Source of the DNA: Jackrogersella multiformis
Lineage: Eukaryota > Ascomycota > Sordariomycetes > Xylariales > Hypoxylaceae
Reading direction: 5' to 3'
Assembly (NCBI GenBank): GCA_902806575.1
Contig: CADCXD010000002.1
Span: 2,480,001-2,544,000, forward strand
Length of the DNA: 64,000 nucleotides
In this document: piece by piece, positions 1 to 11,803 of the stretch
How the letters are laid out: each line of letters opens with the position of its first letter
How positions within the stretch are numbered: the first letter of the stretch is position 1
Notes under the pieces: model-generated
Told to the model about the DNA's origin: nothing
The model's input: only the letters and a program-made list of their open reading frames with translations
The model's database searches: none
Translations under genes and position numbers: made by a program

Positions 1-1
1 A

Positions 2-1398
2 TCCCATCCATTGCCCGAGCCCCAGCCCCAGGAGCTAAAACCGCCAGAAGCTAAACCTCCAGAGGTGAAGCCACCGGATATGCGACCTCCGATGACAGGC
101 ATCTACACTACCAGCATGTTTGCGCCTCCCCAGCCATCACCGCTGATGAAGCCGCCAGAGATGAAACCACCCTCTAATAGTTTCCTGGCTCCTCCAGCAG
201 GAGTAACCAAGAGTGGACTCTCTATGCCAATGATTGGATATCACTCTACGCCTAATTCGGTTAACTCTTCAACCGTGCTGGCGCCCCCTAACACGGCGCA
301 AAGACAGTCACCTCTCTCTATGCCTCAGACCGGAGCTCATCCTCCTCCTGTCTCGACGCCATCTCATCCTATTCAACCACCAGCAAAACATGTATCAACA
401 TCCGTATCCACATCCAATCCTACTCCCAACCCTACTCCCACACCTAAGCCGACACCGATACCCGCTCAGGCACCCGTCCAGATACCCGCATCAAAACCCG
501 CGCAGAAACCAACCCCAAGTGTTCGATATACGTCTAAAAAGCCTCTCGGTAGTACGAAGTCCTCTAAGGCTAATGCCCAAAGACATCAACCCAAAGAGAC
601 TTCACCACCGCCTCCACCGTCGCCACCTGCCAATGGCAAAGCTACGCGGAACTGCATCATCCTACAAAATTTCGACGAGGATGCCGTGAAGGAAAAGGCC
701 GTGCAGAATCAAATTCTGTTTGGCAAGGACATGGCTAAGCTCGCCAGTAAGTTGTTCCCCGACACTAACTCACATATTCAGACACTAAAAACAGAACAGA
801 ACCGGCACCGGTGCCTCGTTGTGTTATCACTAACCATCCAGCACGTTACAGAGACCCTAGGACCGGGTTACCATATTATAATGCCTACGCATTCCAGGAG
901 ATCCAAAAGCTGGGCCACGGCGAGTATAAGTGGAGTCGCCTGGTAGGCGCATGGATGGGCAGTGGATCTTATGCGGCGACTGGCGTACCGGCCCGGTTTC
1001 TAGACCGAGACGCACCGGGTCCGCCGAAGAAGACGGATACTGTTGAGCCTCCCAAGGAAGGTGCCGCAGAGTCGAGTAAGGATGCTACACTAGTTGCACC
1101 GACTGTACCGGCTGCGCCTAGCGAGAAAAAGGAACATATTATCAGCACTGATGCTGTGCCTTCTACGGCGACGACCACCTCAAATCCGCCTTTAGTTACA
1201 CCTCCGGCTCCGGCTCCAGCTCCAGCTCCAGCTCCAACTGAGGTTTCAGCAACATCTTCAGGCGCCGCCCCAGCTGTAGCTCCAGTTCCGGCTAGTATCG
1301 CAACCCCAACGATTACGGTTGCGCCTACTACAGCAATTCCTACAATTCCAACTCCGGCTGTAACTACAACACCCATGACGATAGGGGATCACGTTTAG
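2..1398 (+). CDS. swc2: Swc2/Vps72 (YL1) subunit of SWR1 chromatin remodeller, 5' partial
   Basis: This is the 3' part of a YL1-family gene; the frame is open to the left window edge, so the start codon lies outside. Exons are 2-746 and probably 800-1398 (GTAAGT donor, acceptor AG at 798-799; an alternative acceptor at 781 is also in phase). The first visible 200 residues are Pro/Lys/Ser-rich low complexity. The second exon opens with the YL1_C domain, recognisable by CVITNHPARYRDPRTGLPY, a nucleic-acid-binding-like motif diagnostic of Vps72/Swc2. After it comes an Ala/Pro/Thr-rich tail with a Pro-Ala repeat. In yeast Swc2 binds H2A.Z and nucleosome-free DNA within SWR1 and helps to deposit H2A.Z at promoters. 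The YL1_C motif makes the family clear; the exact acceptor is less certain. Confidence 0.86.
1203..1236 (+). repeat. Pro-Ala coding repeat in the swc2 tail
   Basis: A 6-nt repeat (GCTCCG/GCTCCA) encodes alternating Pro-Ala residues in the low-complexity C-terminal tail. It is likely to vary in length between strains. Confidence 0.8.
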
Positions 1399-1547
1399 GG
1401 GATCACGTTGATAGCGGGACGTAACATCTCCATGAGGGTATCATTGTGAGACTAAGTGTACCTAAATATACGTATCACCAAATACAACCAAACGCCAAGC
1501 GATGCAAATTTCCCCTCCAACCTTACACGCTTTCACTACCCTCGAGC

Positions 1548-1972
1548 CTAGCGCTTCTTAGTCTTCATCTTGTCGCTATACCTAGGGAAGACTATCTTGC
1601 TCCTTGTTCTCCGCTTCTCGATGCGCTTCTTGTCGCCTCGCTTAGTTGATACGGGCTTAGCGGTATCGACGTCCATCGCTGCAGGATATAGTTAGAAATC
1701 GCATTTGCCCTGCTATTAGATACACAGGCGCTCTTACTGTTGTCATTGGCATCAGCCACGACGGTATTTTCGTCCATCTTCACCTCCCCTGCAGCATCGT
1801 CTACAATCTTCATCTCGCTGCCTTCAGGCTTCGGGGGCTTCGGTTGCGCCGCCAGCTCAAGAAGCTTAGCGGAGAGGCGTTCGGCCCTCGCTGCTTCGAC
1901 GGGCCCGAACACATTGGCCTTCAAGCGCTGGTTGTTCGCCTTGCGCGTGCTCGAGCGGGAACTTTTCGCCAT
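1548..1972 (-). CDS. LLPH/YBL028C-like nucleolar protein (DUF2423)
   Basis: Two exons, 1972-1738 and 1678-1548 (59-nt intron, GTAAGA donor, CTAAC branch, CTGCAG acceptor), give 121 aa. Without the splice the frame runs into unrelated sequence, so the intron is required. The N-terminus MAKSSRSSTRKANNQRLK followed by VFGPVEAARAERLSAKL is the DUF2423 signature. The C-terminus is very basic (clusters such as KKRIEKRRTRSK) and ends MKTKKR, as expected for a small nucleolar or ribosome-biogenesis protein related to yeast YBL028C and human LLPH. It converges on swc2 with about 150 bp between stop codons. The family is confident; the molecular role is poorly known. Confidence 0.87.
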
Positions 1973-1978
1973 TGCGTA

Positions 1979-3007
1979 GGAAGAATCGACGGTATTACAA
2001 GTTAGACGGGAGGGGTCTCTGTCGGTATCCTTCGAGGCCGAATTTGTAGGGCTTTAGAAGTATTAGCACAACGTACGAGATGCCGTGGATAGACATGGCA
2101 CAAAGTTCAATTGTGGCACTGCAGAGATAGAGCAATTGGAATATCTTTACAGAATAATTCTTAAAGGCCTTACCGAGTCGAATAGAATTTGTTTGAAAGT
2201 GAAAGTATGCTTACCTTAAAGAAGTTGAGCCTGTACAACGATAGAAGTGTTCTTGACGATGGAGAATTTGGAAGTTGGACAGAAAAAATATCAAGACGAT
2301 TTTTGAGAAGGCTCCACACTTGCACGCATTTAATGGTGGGGCAGAATATTAAGCACCCATGCTCCCATGTTGGCGTACCTAGGTAGATCCCGCTAAGATA
2401 AAAAGCTACAAGGGTAGTAGGCTGGTAGGTTAGGTACCGGGTAGACCTAGGACCTGAGGTCATTACTGTACACACTTTAAATCGCCAGAACCTTGGAAGT
2501 TGGAGGTACCTACTATGTAGTATTTCGCTCAATACGGTAGGCGGTGAATTTTCTTTTGCTGGTCCGATTACTTTACGTACCTACTTATCAGCCGCCGAGG
2601 ACGTCGCAGCAGTATTCTTTGAAGGCTATAACTTTTCTTTCCTTTTTTCCCTTTTTTTTCCTCGTTACCCAATGAGCCTAGCATCTCGTCGCCCACCTCG
2701 ATGACCAACCGACCCTAATCAAGATTGGTTACACGTATCGTCGATAATAGTTACAACTTTCCGGCAGCGACATTTCCGTTCTCGATTGCGATCTGTTAGA
2801 AGATTCGGGCTACGTGCAGGACCTACCTACCTAGGTACTTTAGTATCGATAGGTAATAAGGTTCGGGGAGGTTAGCCCAGCCTTATATAGGGTTGGTACG
2901 ACTCTCAGCGCACGTCGAACCTTCCTGATGAGGCGGCGGCTCACCTCGATAACGTGCGACTGCGACTGCGACTGCGACCGCGACTGCCTTACGAGACGGC
3001 AGCAGCC
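1979..3007. other. Divergent intergenic region between the DUF2423 gene and pli1
   Basis: No gene is supported here. It holds the promoters of two divergent genes, a pyrimidine-rich tract near 2630-2660, and copies of the TACCTAGGTA motif near 2376-2386 and 2820-2838. Confidence 0.6.
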
Positions 3008-5164
3008 ATGTCCTCTAGTAACCCCGATATTCGATCGCTGGAGCGAATCATATCGACATTACTAAATAAACAACTACAGCAGATCTGTTCATCTCATGGG
3101 TTGAAAACAAGTGGGGTTAAGTTCGACCTACAAAATCGCATCAAGAACGGTTAGTAAATAATGGGTTATAGGTTATTGATCATTGGTTACTGGTTATTAG
3201 CTATTGGCTATTGACTATGGGTTGAAGACGAGCGAATCTTCGAGACTCCGAGTCCGGTGTCTTGATTTTTTATTTCGTTTTATTTTACTATTATCCTTTT
3301 TTCACGAGGGTGATTCCTCATTTTGGACCTCATCTCAGGCATCATCTTTGGAAGGGAACGAATCTTCTTCACCACATAAAGCTCACGCTTTACCCACCTC
3401 GCTCCCCTCACCCTCTTCGCTTCTACCCAACTGCCGCCCTCCGAACCAAGCACATAACTACATCCACCATTGCACCCTCTCGACTCTCCAGATCCTGCCA
3501 TGTTCCTAGACGGTAGACCCGACCCCATACTAACGTCCGACTATACAGCGCTCCATGAAAACCTTACGTCCGACCCTACGAACTATAACGCGATCCGGAA
3601 TACCATATTGAACATACGAGGAGGGAACTCTAGCCAGTCGAATATGGCTCCTCCGGCGAGGTCGGGTAGCCAAACTCCCGGCCATACCAGTCGCACCCCG
3701 TATTATAACTCATATACTCCATACCCTGCAGCAGGCTCCGGTGCTGCCCAACAAGGTCACGGTACTGGCTTTAATGCCTTCAGAACACCTCCAGCCGACG
3801 CCCTATTCAAAAACACCCCCTTTTACACTATCGAGACGAGAGTCGGTCACCTGAACACGTGTCCAGGTAAGATGCTGTGCTATGTTGCGCCATCGACTTG
3901 ACTTGGGCTGACCAATTCTGATCAGTGATGAACAACCATCGGAATTCGATCAACATTACTCTAAAGGCTAGCGAGTATCCAGAACTGGCTCGTTGCGCTA
4001 CCTCATTACCTACGAAACTAATGGTGTTCTGCGGAAGTGAAAATGCCGGCCCTCAGGACATCCAGTTCCCTCACCAATCCGAGCTCAAGGTGAACGGCGA
4101 CGATATCAAGCACAATTTACGAGGACTCAAGAATAAGCCGGGATCCACTCACCCAGTTGATGTTACGCCGTACTTACGGCTAAAGCAATCTAACTACACC
4201 AACAATGTTGAGTTCACATATGCTCTGACTGTCAAGGTGAGGAGGCGCAATTTATCCGACGAGACTCAAGACTCGACTGAGTCGATGCGTCGGAAGTGGT
4301 TCATATTGATCTGCACCTATGGCTAACAGTACTGGAGCAGAAATTCTACCTGGCTCTATACGTATGTAAAACGCACTCGATCGATGAGCTCGTCAAGAAG
4401 ATCCAGGGGAAGAAGATATCCAAGGCGTCCGTTATCCGAGATAGTACGGCGCAGGTCCCCTTTCTACATCGAGCCGCCATGCTAACCTATCTTTAGTCTC
4501 TAAGAAGGCTAATGACCCGGATGTGGTAGCGACATCTCAAGTACTGTCTCTACTGTGCCCGTTGAGTTATACAAGGTTGAAGGTTCCCTGCCGAGGAATG
4601 TCCTGCAACCACATCCAGTGTTTTGATGCGAAGTCGTTTATGCAGCTGCAGGAACAGGGTCCTACGTGGAGCTGTCCCATCTGCTACAAACCGGCGCCAT
4701 TCGAGACACTAGCGATCGACGAATACGTGCTCGAGGTCTTGGAGAAAACGCCCGAGTCGCTACAACAGGTCACCATCGAGCCAGACGCCCAGTGGAGAAC
4801 GAAAACGGAGGAGCCAGAACCCAGCCGTTCTCGACCTGGCGTTGGCAGCGGAATAGATGACGATGATGACCTTTCGATTCTGTCCGACTCTCATGGTTTC
4901 AGTAATGGAACTACTAGCGGGACGTTTAATGGGAGAAACGCGCTGAGCACGCCGAGTCGATCTCTTCTTAGCAGTGGGACGCCCAATGGCGGTCATACTC
5001 CTACCACGCAAAGGTCGGGAAGCAACAAGCGTCCGGCAGAGGTAATTGACCTTACCCTTAGCAGTGACGAAGACGACGAGCCTATTATTCGCCCACCGAA
5101 GCGCCAGTATCAAGGTCCTTCTAGCCATCTAGACTTTCCTCCTGCATACAACCCTTACAATTAG
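3008..5164 (+). CDS. pli1: PIAS/Siz-type E3 SUMO-protein ligase
   Basis: Five exons: 3008-3149, 3549-3866, 3926-4236, 4341-4443 and 4497-5164, giving 513 aa. The order is an N-terminal SAP domain (about residues 5-55, with LQQICSSHGLKTSGVK), a PINIT domain (about 150-300), an SP-RING (about 335-395, with CPLSYTRLKVPCRGMSCNH and CFDAKSF, then WSCPICYK) and an acidic tail. The tail carries EVIDLTLSSDEDDEP, a textbook SUMO-interacting motif beside an acidic patch. These proteins transfer SUMO from Ubc9 to chromatin and repair substrates in the nucleus. The first acceptor was set at 3548 because it restores SAP continuity (RIKN-ALHEN), is in phase and follows a TACTAAC branch point. The fourth donor is GTACGG at 4444; the later GT at 4455 is out of phase. 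Confidence 0.9.
3155..3226 (+). repeat. Degenerate TTATTGG/GGTTA tandem repeat in intron 1 of pli1
   Basis: About seven imperfect 8-10-nt units of the type GGTTATTGATCATTGG lie just after the 5' splice site of the unusually long (399-nt) first intron. Confidence 0.6.
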
Positions 5165-6349
5165 AAGTCTAGTTAGATACTACAGGCCGTGATCCCACGA
5201 CGCTACGGGAACTTCTACGGCTCTAGGCGATGAAATTCCTCTAGGATTAGAGAATAAGACTTCTACGAGATGGAGGATCTTGATTTATACCGAGGACTAA
5301 GAAACTCCAGAATGAAGTTCGTTCTAGTTGCTCGCTTCTATAGCGAAGGATACGAAGTTTCTACGAAAGTCACACATATCGGTACATAATCTGGCAACGT
5401 TAGAAGCTCTAGGCGGAGCTTTTGTATTCTTCTCGTTCACAGTTCACAGTTCGCTTGGTACATAGAATACGGCTATCTCCTCTCTCGCGAGAAAGGTGTG
5501 TGCACGGATATGATGAGGGGAGGGGGAGTACGAGGGCGAAAGGGGGAGCGGAGGCAGGAGAGAAATGGTCACGTCGGCGTTTTTTGGGGGGGCGGAAATA
5601 CCTCTTGCATTTGGAGGCTAAAAGTACCTAGGTAGCTGGATTTGCGCAAAGTAAACTACTTAGCAGCGAAATTCCTTCAAACTCGGTAGGCCTATCGGTC
5701 TCTTTGCCATTTAGTCTAATTCAAGACTGAATAATGACAGCTTGGATTAACCCTTTTTTATGCTTATAAGTGTGATTGAAATAAGATTTGGTGATATGCA
5801 ATTAAGCGATTGGTAAGTTTATTACTATATACAGATCCAGACCTTTACCTCAGAACCTGACCTACTATAATACTTAGGTACCTACCTAGGGTAAATAAGT
5901 CGAACCCAATTTCCAAAGCTTCAGCCCTGTCCGTCCCACTATTCTCAGCCTCGAGCTTCAAAGCTACCTAGGTACCTACCAACTAACGGTTCATACGTAC
6001 ACTCGAGTCTTAAGAACTACCGAATACGACCATAATAGAACAGACCGGCAACGAACTCGGGCTATCCGTCACCAGCCCGCACAGATCGGGTCCTTCCCTC
6101 CCACCCAATGCGCCCCGGAGCACGTCTTGAACCATACGAATACCCGCAGCCATCCCTACCACTACCACTGCTACTACCATTATCACCACTACTAGTCCTA
6201 CTAAGAAGCGCACGAGAGGGTAGGATTATATAAAGCAAAACGCAGTATTCAAAACCTGCCCAAAACGGACCGAAATAACGAAAGCAAGAAAACAAGGGGG
6301 AGAGAGAAATACAGGGAAACGATTGTTTCTATAAGATAAAATAAAAAAG
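5165..6349. other. Intergenic region between pli1 and trs33
   Basis: No gene is supported. It contains TACCTAGGTA-type motifs near 5624-5635, 5875-5890 and 5964-5984, and the promoter of trs33. Confidence 0.6.
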
Positions 6350-7391
6350 ATGTCGTTCGACCAACCCCTCCCGCCCTTCAACGCCTCGGACCCCAGCGCC
6401 ACCTTCATCAGCACGTCGTGCCTGGATTTCCTGATGATCGAGCTGGTGCCCATGACGTACCGCGTGGCCAACGAGCTGGACGCCGCCGCCGCCGCCGCCG
6501 CCTCCTCCTCCGCCTCCGCCTCCGCCTCGTCCCCTTCGCCCGGCGCCGACGGCAACGCCAGGGACCCGGGTAGCGGTGGCGGTGCGGAGCCGGAGCCTAG
6601 GGCCGGCGGGGCCGGCGAGCGCAGGCTGGACGAGGACGAGGAGCGCGACGCCGTGTTCTTCCGGCTCGACGGCCTCGGGTACCGCGTCGGGCTGGGGCTT
6701 GTGGAGCGGTATGGCTTTTCCCTTCTTTCCTTTCTTCTATATTCCTCCTCTTCTCTTCTCTTCTCTTCCATATTCCTTCCCTTCCCCTCCCCTCCCCCCA
6801 CCTCCTCAAGCAGCCAAGCAAGCAAGCAAAACGCCCCTCTGACAAAATCATCCATCCGTCACAGCTTCTCGCGCGACCGCCCGCGCTTCAACGACACGCT
6901 GGACGCCATCAAGTTCGTGTGCAAGGACCTGTGGATGCTGGTGTTCAAGAAGCAGGTCGACAACCTCAAGACCAACCACCGCGGCGTCTACGTGCTCACC
7001 GACAACGCCTTCCGCCCGCTCTCCCGCATGAGCGCCGACCTCGGCGGCCACGCCGTCGTCAGGGCTCAGCCTGTGAGTTGCCTTTTAAGTTTTTTGACGC
7101 TTCTACTTCTCTTCCTCCTTTCCCTTCTTCTATGTATATGTATATGCATATATATATAAACGACAGAAAGAGACGTGAACCCCACTCTTTTCTATCCCTC
7201 GTCCCCCCAAAAACACACACAACGCCACAATCCCCGAATATACCGCTAATCCCCAGCAGTTCCTCTGGTTCCCGTGCGGCGTGGTCCGGGGCGCCCTCGC
7301 GGCCATGGGCATCGCGGCCACGGTGCAGGCCGAGAGCAGCGAGCTGCCGGGCGCCGTCTTCCAGATCAAGACCATACCCGCCAAGCAATAA
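6350..7391 (+). CDS. trs33: TRAPP complex subunit Trs33 (TRAPPC6/Bet3 family)
   Basis: Three exons: 6350-6708, 6865-7072 and 7260-7391 (the last acceptor could be 3 nt earlier), giving 232 aa. The Bet3/Trs33 fold is recognised from CLDFLMIELVPMTYRVA at the start, GYRVGLGLVER, then RFNDTLDAIKFVCKDLW, the NLKTNHRGVYVL strand and the closing FLWFPCGVVRGALAAMGI. Trs33 is a core subunit of the TRAPP Rab GEFs that act in ER-Golgi and autophagy traffic. Residues about 45-90 are an Ala/Ser/Gly/Pro-rich insertion coded by GCC and TCC repeats, longer than in yeast. The first intron is 156 nt, a multiple of three, and has no stop in frame, so the unspliced frame runs straight through it. Confidence 0.9.
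6481..6535 (+). repeat. GCC/TCC trinucleotide repeat coding Ala/Ser in trs33
   Basis: A run of GCC codons followed by TCC and GCC codons encodes an Ala then Ser/Ala tract that interrupts the conserved Trs33 fold. Confidence 0.85.
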
Positions 7392-8200
7392 CCGCGTTGC
7401 TCGCTCGCTCGTCGTCTTAGTTACGATGCTGCCATAGTAATAGCAGTAAGCATAGCTTGGCGCGCGAACGCCAAACTTATCTATTTATATGTGTGTGCGT
7501 GCGTACATGCATGCGTAGGTATGTATACCTTAGGTAGGTATGTACGTTAAGTCGGAGCGTGCGCTATAATACAAAATCATCACATCACCACACCACCGGG
7601 AAATATTAGAGGGGCACGGCGTACAGATGAAAAAGGGGGCTCAGGGACTGAGTCTGGAAGGGAGGGAATCCAGCATTTAGAAGTAACGGCGTTTAGGGAG
7701 TCGGTTGGTTGTTGTTGTCGTTACTACTGCTGATGATGATGATATCTACAAATGGTGTTTCTGGTTCTGAATTTTCCGCGCGCATACATGTTGCCCGAAT
7801 ATAAATACCCCCTCCCATCACACCACATCATGTTCCGTCATCGACGAAATAATTCCCCAGCCATCCAGCCAGTCCTTTTCCTAGGCGAACCATTACCCGG
7901 TATTACTTCCCTCGATAATCCCTCCGGAAACCCTTGAAATGAAGTTGGTTGGATACGATAGAGAGAAGGTCTGGCTATGATCGGGGGCGATTACGTTACT
8001 TTTCACAACCTATGCAAGCAGAATAGGATCAGTCACTCGATCTTCAATTATCTCGTCGAACTGTCTTGTCGTGCTGACATTGTCTATAAACCACGCCAAA
8101 ACCATGGGCAGTGTTTCCGTGGTAAAGCACATCGCGATAACAGTCAATTCCCGAGGCCTCGCGGGTCGGGTAGGTCATCCAAAACGAATCAAGGGGGTAG
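7392..8200. other. Tail-to-tail intergenic region between trs33 and mdh
   Basis: No gene is supported. It contains 3' flanks of both genes, short GT-rich runs near 7490-7500 and a TAGGTAGGTA motif near 7530-7540. Confidence 0.55.
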
Positions 8201-9550
8201 TTACTTTTGAGGGGGGTTGTGAGCAAAGGTGATGCCCTTTTCGATGTTGCTCTTCAAGCCCTGAATAGCGACATCCACCAAAGCCTTCTCCTTTTCGGTG
8301 ATACCGGCTAGGGGATTGATAATCTTCTCGACACCATTGGGCTGCGAAACGGTTAGCACGGTTTTCTTCAAGACTTTTATGGGATTGCTTACTCCGAGTT
8401 CGACGGGGGCGGAGAAGAAATCCAAGCCAGTCGCCTTCGCGATCTCGTCGCCGCCTGGGATGCCAGAGAGGTAGACGAAGCTGGGCTCAACAAGACCCTT
8501 CTCACCCTTGATCGCCTTCAATACCTTCTCCGCCATTCTGGAGAATAATTAGCCTTCACCTAGAGGAATAAGGACGAGTAAGTCCTACCGGAATCCAGCA
8601 AAAGCCATAGACAGGGTGGCGGAACCAGCGCCGTCCTTGGCCTTGACAACCTCGTCGCCGCCAAACTGAACACGGTTGACAAGGGCGTCGTACTTGTCAT
8701 CGGGGATTGTTACGCTAGGGCTTATTTTGCTGAAGAGAGGGACAATAGTCTCGCCGGAGTGACCGCCGATGACGGGAACAGTCAGTTCCGAGCCGGTCTT
8801 CTTGCCTGCAATCTCGGCAACAAAGGTCTCGGCACGAACGATGTCGAGGGTAGTGACACCGAACAGCCTCTGGGGGTTGAAGACACCCTTGGCCTTCAGA
8901 ACCTCGGCGGCGATAGGGACGGTAGAGTTGACGGGGTTAGAGATGACGAGGATGTAGGCCTTAGGGGCCACCTCGGCAGCGATCTCGATTAGGCTCTTGA
9001 CGATTCCGGCGTTGATGTTGAAGAGGTCATCACGGGTCATACCGGGCTTGCCTGTCTTTTTATGAGCCATTTTTGCGCCAACTTCTACGCGATGCTAAAG
9101 TACTCACGGGGAATGCCGGCGGGGATAACAATGATGTCGGCATCCTTGAAGGCGAGTTTTCCGCCATCATCCTTGGGTAGGTAGCCCGTGACTTTCTACC
9201 AACTATATTAGAATTCTACTACCAATACATTTGTTTATTTATTGTTGGAATCATTTGCTCACAGCAGTCGAGGAGATGTGGGAGAGATCGGTAGCAACAC
9301 CGGGAGTGTTGACGACATCGTAGAGAGCGAGCTCGTCGATGAGGGGGGAGAGCTTTAGAAGGAGAGACAGAGGCTGTTTAAGTATCAGTACGAAGCTCGT
9401 CTTTATATTGTTTAAGGATACATATTGGCTGGTAACAGACCTGTCCAATACCGCCAGAGGCGCCAGCAACAACTAACGGCTCGTTAGTATCATGATTCTT
9501 CAAGTACGTAACTTGAGATTGTTAATTCGTCTCGTACCAGCTTTAACCAT
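8201..9550 (-). CDS. mdh: NAD-dependent malate dehydrogenase, probably cytosolic
   Basis: Seven exons on the minus strand: 9550-9538, 9472-9441, 9373-9263, 9195-9108, 9051-8589, 8537-8393 and 8341-8201, giving 330 aa; phases close exactly. The N-terminus MVKAVVAGASGGIGQ is the NAD-binding glycine motif. The protein then shows DLSHISSTA, IPRKPGMTRDDLFNINA (mobile loop with substrate-binding Arg), VISNPVNS and GGHSGETIVPL with the catalytic His. It interconverts malate and oxaloacetate with NAD. No mitochondrial presequence precedes the glycine motif and the C-terminus (NPPQK) is not a PTS1 signal, hence the cytosolic call. The first exon is only 13 nt. The 51-nt last intron is in frame and stop-free. 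The gene is flanked by unrelated genes. Confidence 0.94.
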
Positions 9551-11015
9551 GATCGCGGTTTATATGGTTTATATATCGAGGTGGGGTAAACTGCTATGAT
9601 GAGGGACTAGGACAGGGATCTAGATATCAGTTATTTTATATTCGAGTCGGATACAGATGTTGTTATTCGTACGTAGGGTTGGTCGAGATGGAAGATGAGA
9701 GATAATTTGTAGGTGAAGATGTGAAACCGAAACACGGGATCGGACTACAAACCTGAGCCTTTTATACGTTAGGTACCTAGGTAGGTATCTATCTACCTCT
9801 TGGCTATCTGGGTACTGGGTACGGACTTCCTAGGAATGATGAAATTAGGAGAGAGTTGAAGTTGATACGCAAGAAGGCGGGGCAGAGGGATAGAGGGGGG
9901 ACTAAGAAAACCCACATTAGCTTTTAATGCGGTTTAATGGTTGGTAGTACCCCACCATTTTTATGTACTACTTTCTATACCTTAAGTACCTAGGTAGGTA
10001 TGTGTGTACTAGCGATGGCTACCTACATGTAGGTAGTATATACCTTCCTCTGGAAAACCACATGCAAGTAAGTTTCCATGGTTTGTTTCAATCTTCCGCG
10101 CTTTCTCTGCCGGCCCTGTCGGTCTAAGTTGGAAACACCTAGGGTCGTGATGTCCAATGATACTATCTGCGTCGACTGCAGAATCCTACAAAACAAGCCT
10201 CTCACTGGTGGGACGTTTTCCAATTTCATAAAAATAACTCTTACGTCGCGTTGCTTTATAGCATACCTCAAAAGGCATCAATCCTAGGTATTCATCATTT
10301 ATCAGATGTTTAATGTCAATGGCTTTCTTCCAAGGTCCCAGCTTGAATTCCTCTACCCGAGGCTATTCTACGAATTGTAATTATATTGCTTGCCGCTGCG
10401 TATCCGGATTTACATCATATCCATTTCCCGAGGTTCAACTCTTCGGCGGAATCGGGCAAGGTCGGATGGGCTAAAAGGGGAAGTATTCATTATTTTAATG
10501 TTCTTTTTTCTTTTCGTCTCTTCTTCATCTCTCTTTTGGAGAAACCGAGAAATGGATTGGTTAACGGAGGATTTTCTTCTCATTGACACAAGAGCTCTCC
10601 CGATCACTACCCCTGACCTACGATAAGTAAATGCCTGGACGTAGGGAGATGTAGGAATAAAATCACTCAAAAATCCCATATCATACGAATGAGCTGAGCC
10701 TTGTTGTCACACACACCCTCCCGTCATGGCGCCGCAGAATTAGGATTCTCCGGATAGGCCTACCACATTAGACTAGGGTCATCTCAGCCTACTTCCCCTA
10801 GGAAACATGTACGTCCTAAGAAGTATGCGGGATATGTTTGAAATCACGCAAAAATGGGAAGCCTCTATGTTTTCGATGCAATGTATTCTTTAACACGCCG
10901 TTGAGATTCGGATTGACTACCAAGTAAACTGCATATGCTTATGCACCATCCGACATTATCTTTGCAGTGATGGCCCGGTTCTCGTTGATACTCCTATTTC
11001 CCGTATGTAGGGAGC
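9551..11015. other. Intergenic region between mdh and the eL28 gene
   Basis: No gene is supported. It holds the mdh promoter and the 3' flank of the eL28 gene, with TACCTAGGTAGGTA-type motifs near 9770-9797, 9984-10000 and a CTACCTACATGTAGGTAG palindrome near 10019-10036. Open frames around 10,400-10,680 look random. Confidence 0.55.
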
Positions 11016-11803
11016 TCACGCCTCAGCAGCAGCCTTCTTCGCCTTCTTGCCTCGGGGCTTGCTCTCGGGGGTGGGCTTGGGTTCCTTGTGGGAGCTGCGG
11101 ATGGCGGAGACGCGGGCAACGGCAGCTTCGCGGAGGTCGGCTCGGTAGCCGGTTTTGGCGGTCTGGTTAGCAACAGTCTTGTAGAGCCTACATAGTTGCG
11201 CACGTTAGCGACCCGATATATCGATCATATATGATAGCGGTCTAGATATCTGGGAGGTAAACCGACTTTCGTGTAGTCTGGCCGCCGCTGTGAGTGACCT
11301 CGGTGGTGGATTTAGCGGGCTTCAGAGCAGCAGACTCCTTCTTGCTGATGATCTTAACACCGTTCTTCTCCGCGAACTGAACACCGATAGCCTAATTTCC
11401 AAATTGTGAGTCCCGCTGCCGCAGTTTTGTATCGGTTCGTCGGTTAGATCGATTTATTCATACCTTGTCGTTTACGAATCCGGCATACTAGTCTTGTATT
11501 AGTGAATATTCTTTAAATATGGTATATACCTAGAAAAAACTGAATAGATTCCTCACCTTGCGGTTGTTCTTGTTCGTCAGGTTTAGAGGATCCCGCGAGA
11601 ACTGGACACCGCCGGCGCCCTTCCTCTTGACAAGGTAGGCGTTGTTGTCTCCTAAACATATCGCAAGTATTATCAGCATCCAAGGTGCATAATACCAACC
11701 GAACTCGCGAACTCGCAAATCAGGTCCAGGTCCAGGTCCAGAACTCACGGACAATCTCCCAGACTAGGTCTGCGGAAACGAGTGTGCTCGAAGTGACGGC
11801 CAT
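11016..11803 (-). CDS. RPL28: 60S ribosomal protein eL28
   Basis: Five exons: 11803-11749, 11651-11557, 11487-11464, 11391-11267 and 11187-11016, giving 156 aa. The symbol follows human RPL28 (eL28), not yeast RPL28, which is a different protein. The L28e family is recognised from DNNAYLVKRKGAGGVQFS, DPLNLTNKNNRK, the SGGQTTRK segment and KTGYRADLREAAVARVSAI, with a Lys/Ala-rich tail. It is a structural component of the large ribosomal subunit. The third exon is a 24-nt microexon coding YAGFVNDK. The fourth donor (GTCGGT at 11266) is weak but is the only one that keeps phase. Numerous early introns are typical of fungal ribosomal protein genes. It is divergent from the UPF0357 gene. Confidence 0.92.

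Noticed and set aside
969..1376. 135-codon open frame on the minus strand
   Set aside because: It is the antisense of the Pro/Ala/Thr repeat tail of swc2; its Val/Gly/Ala composition is a shadow effect.
2170..2532. 120-codon minus-strand frame upstream of pli1
   Set aside because: No domain, repeat-motif content and no splice context; it lies in promoter DNA.
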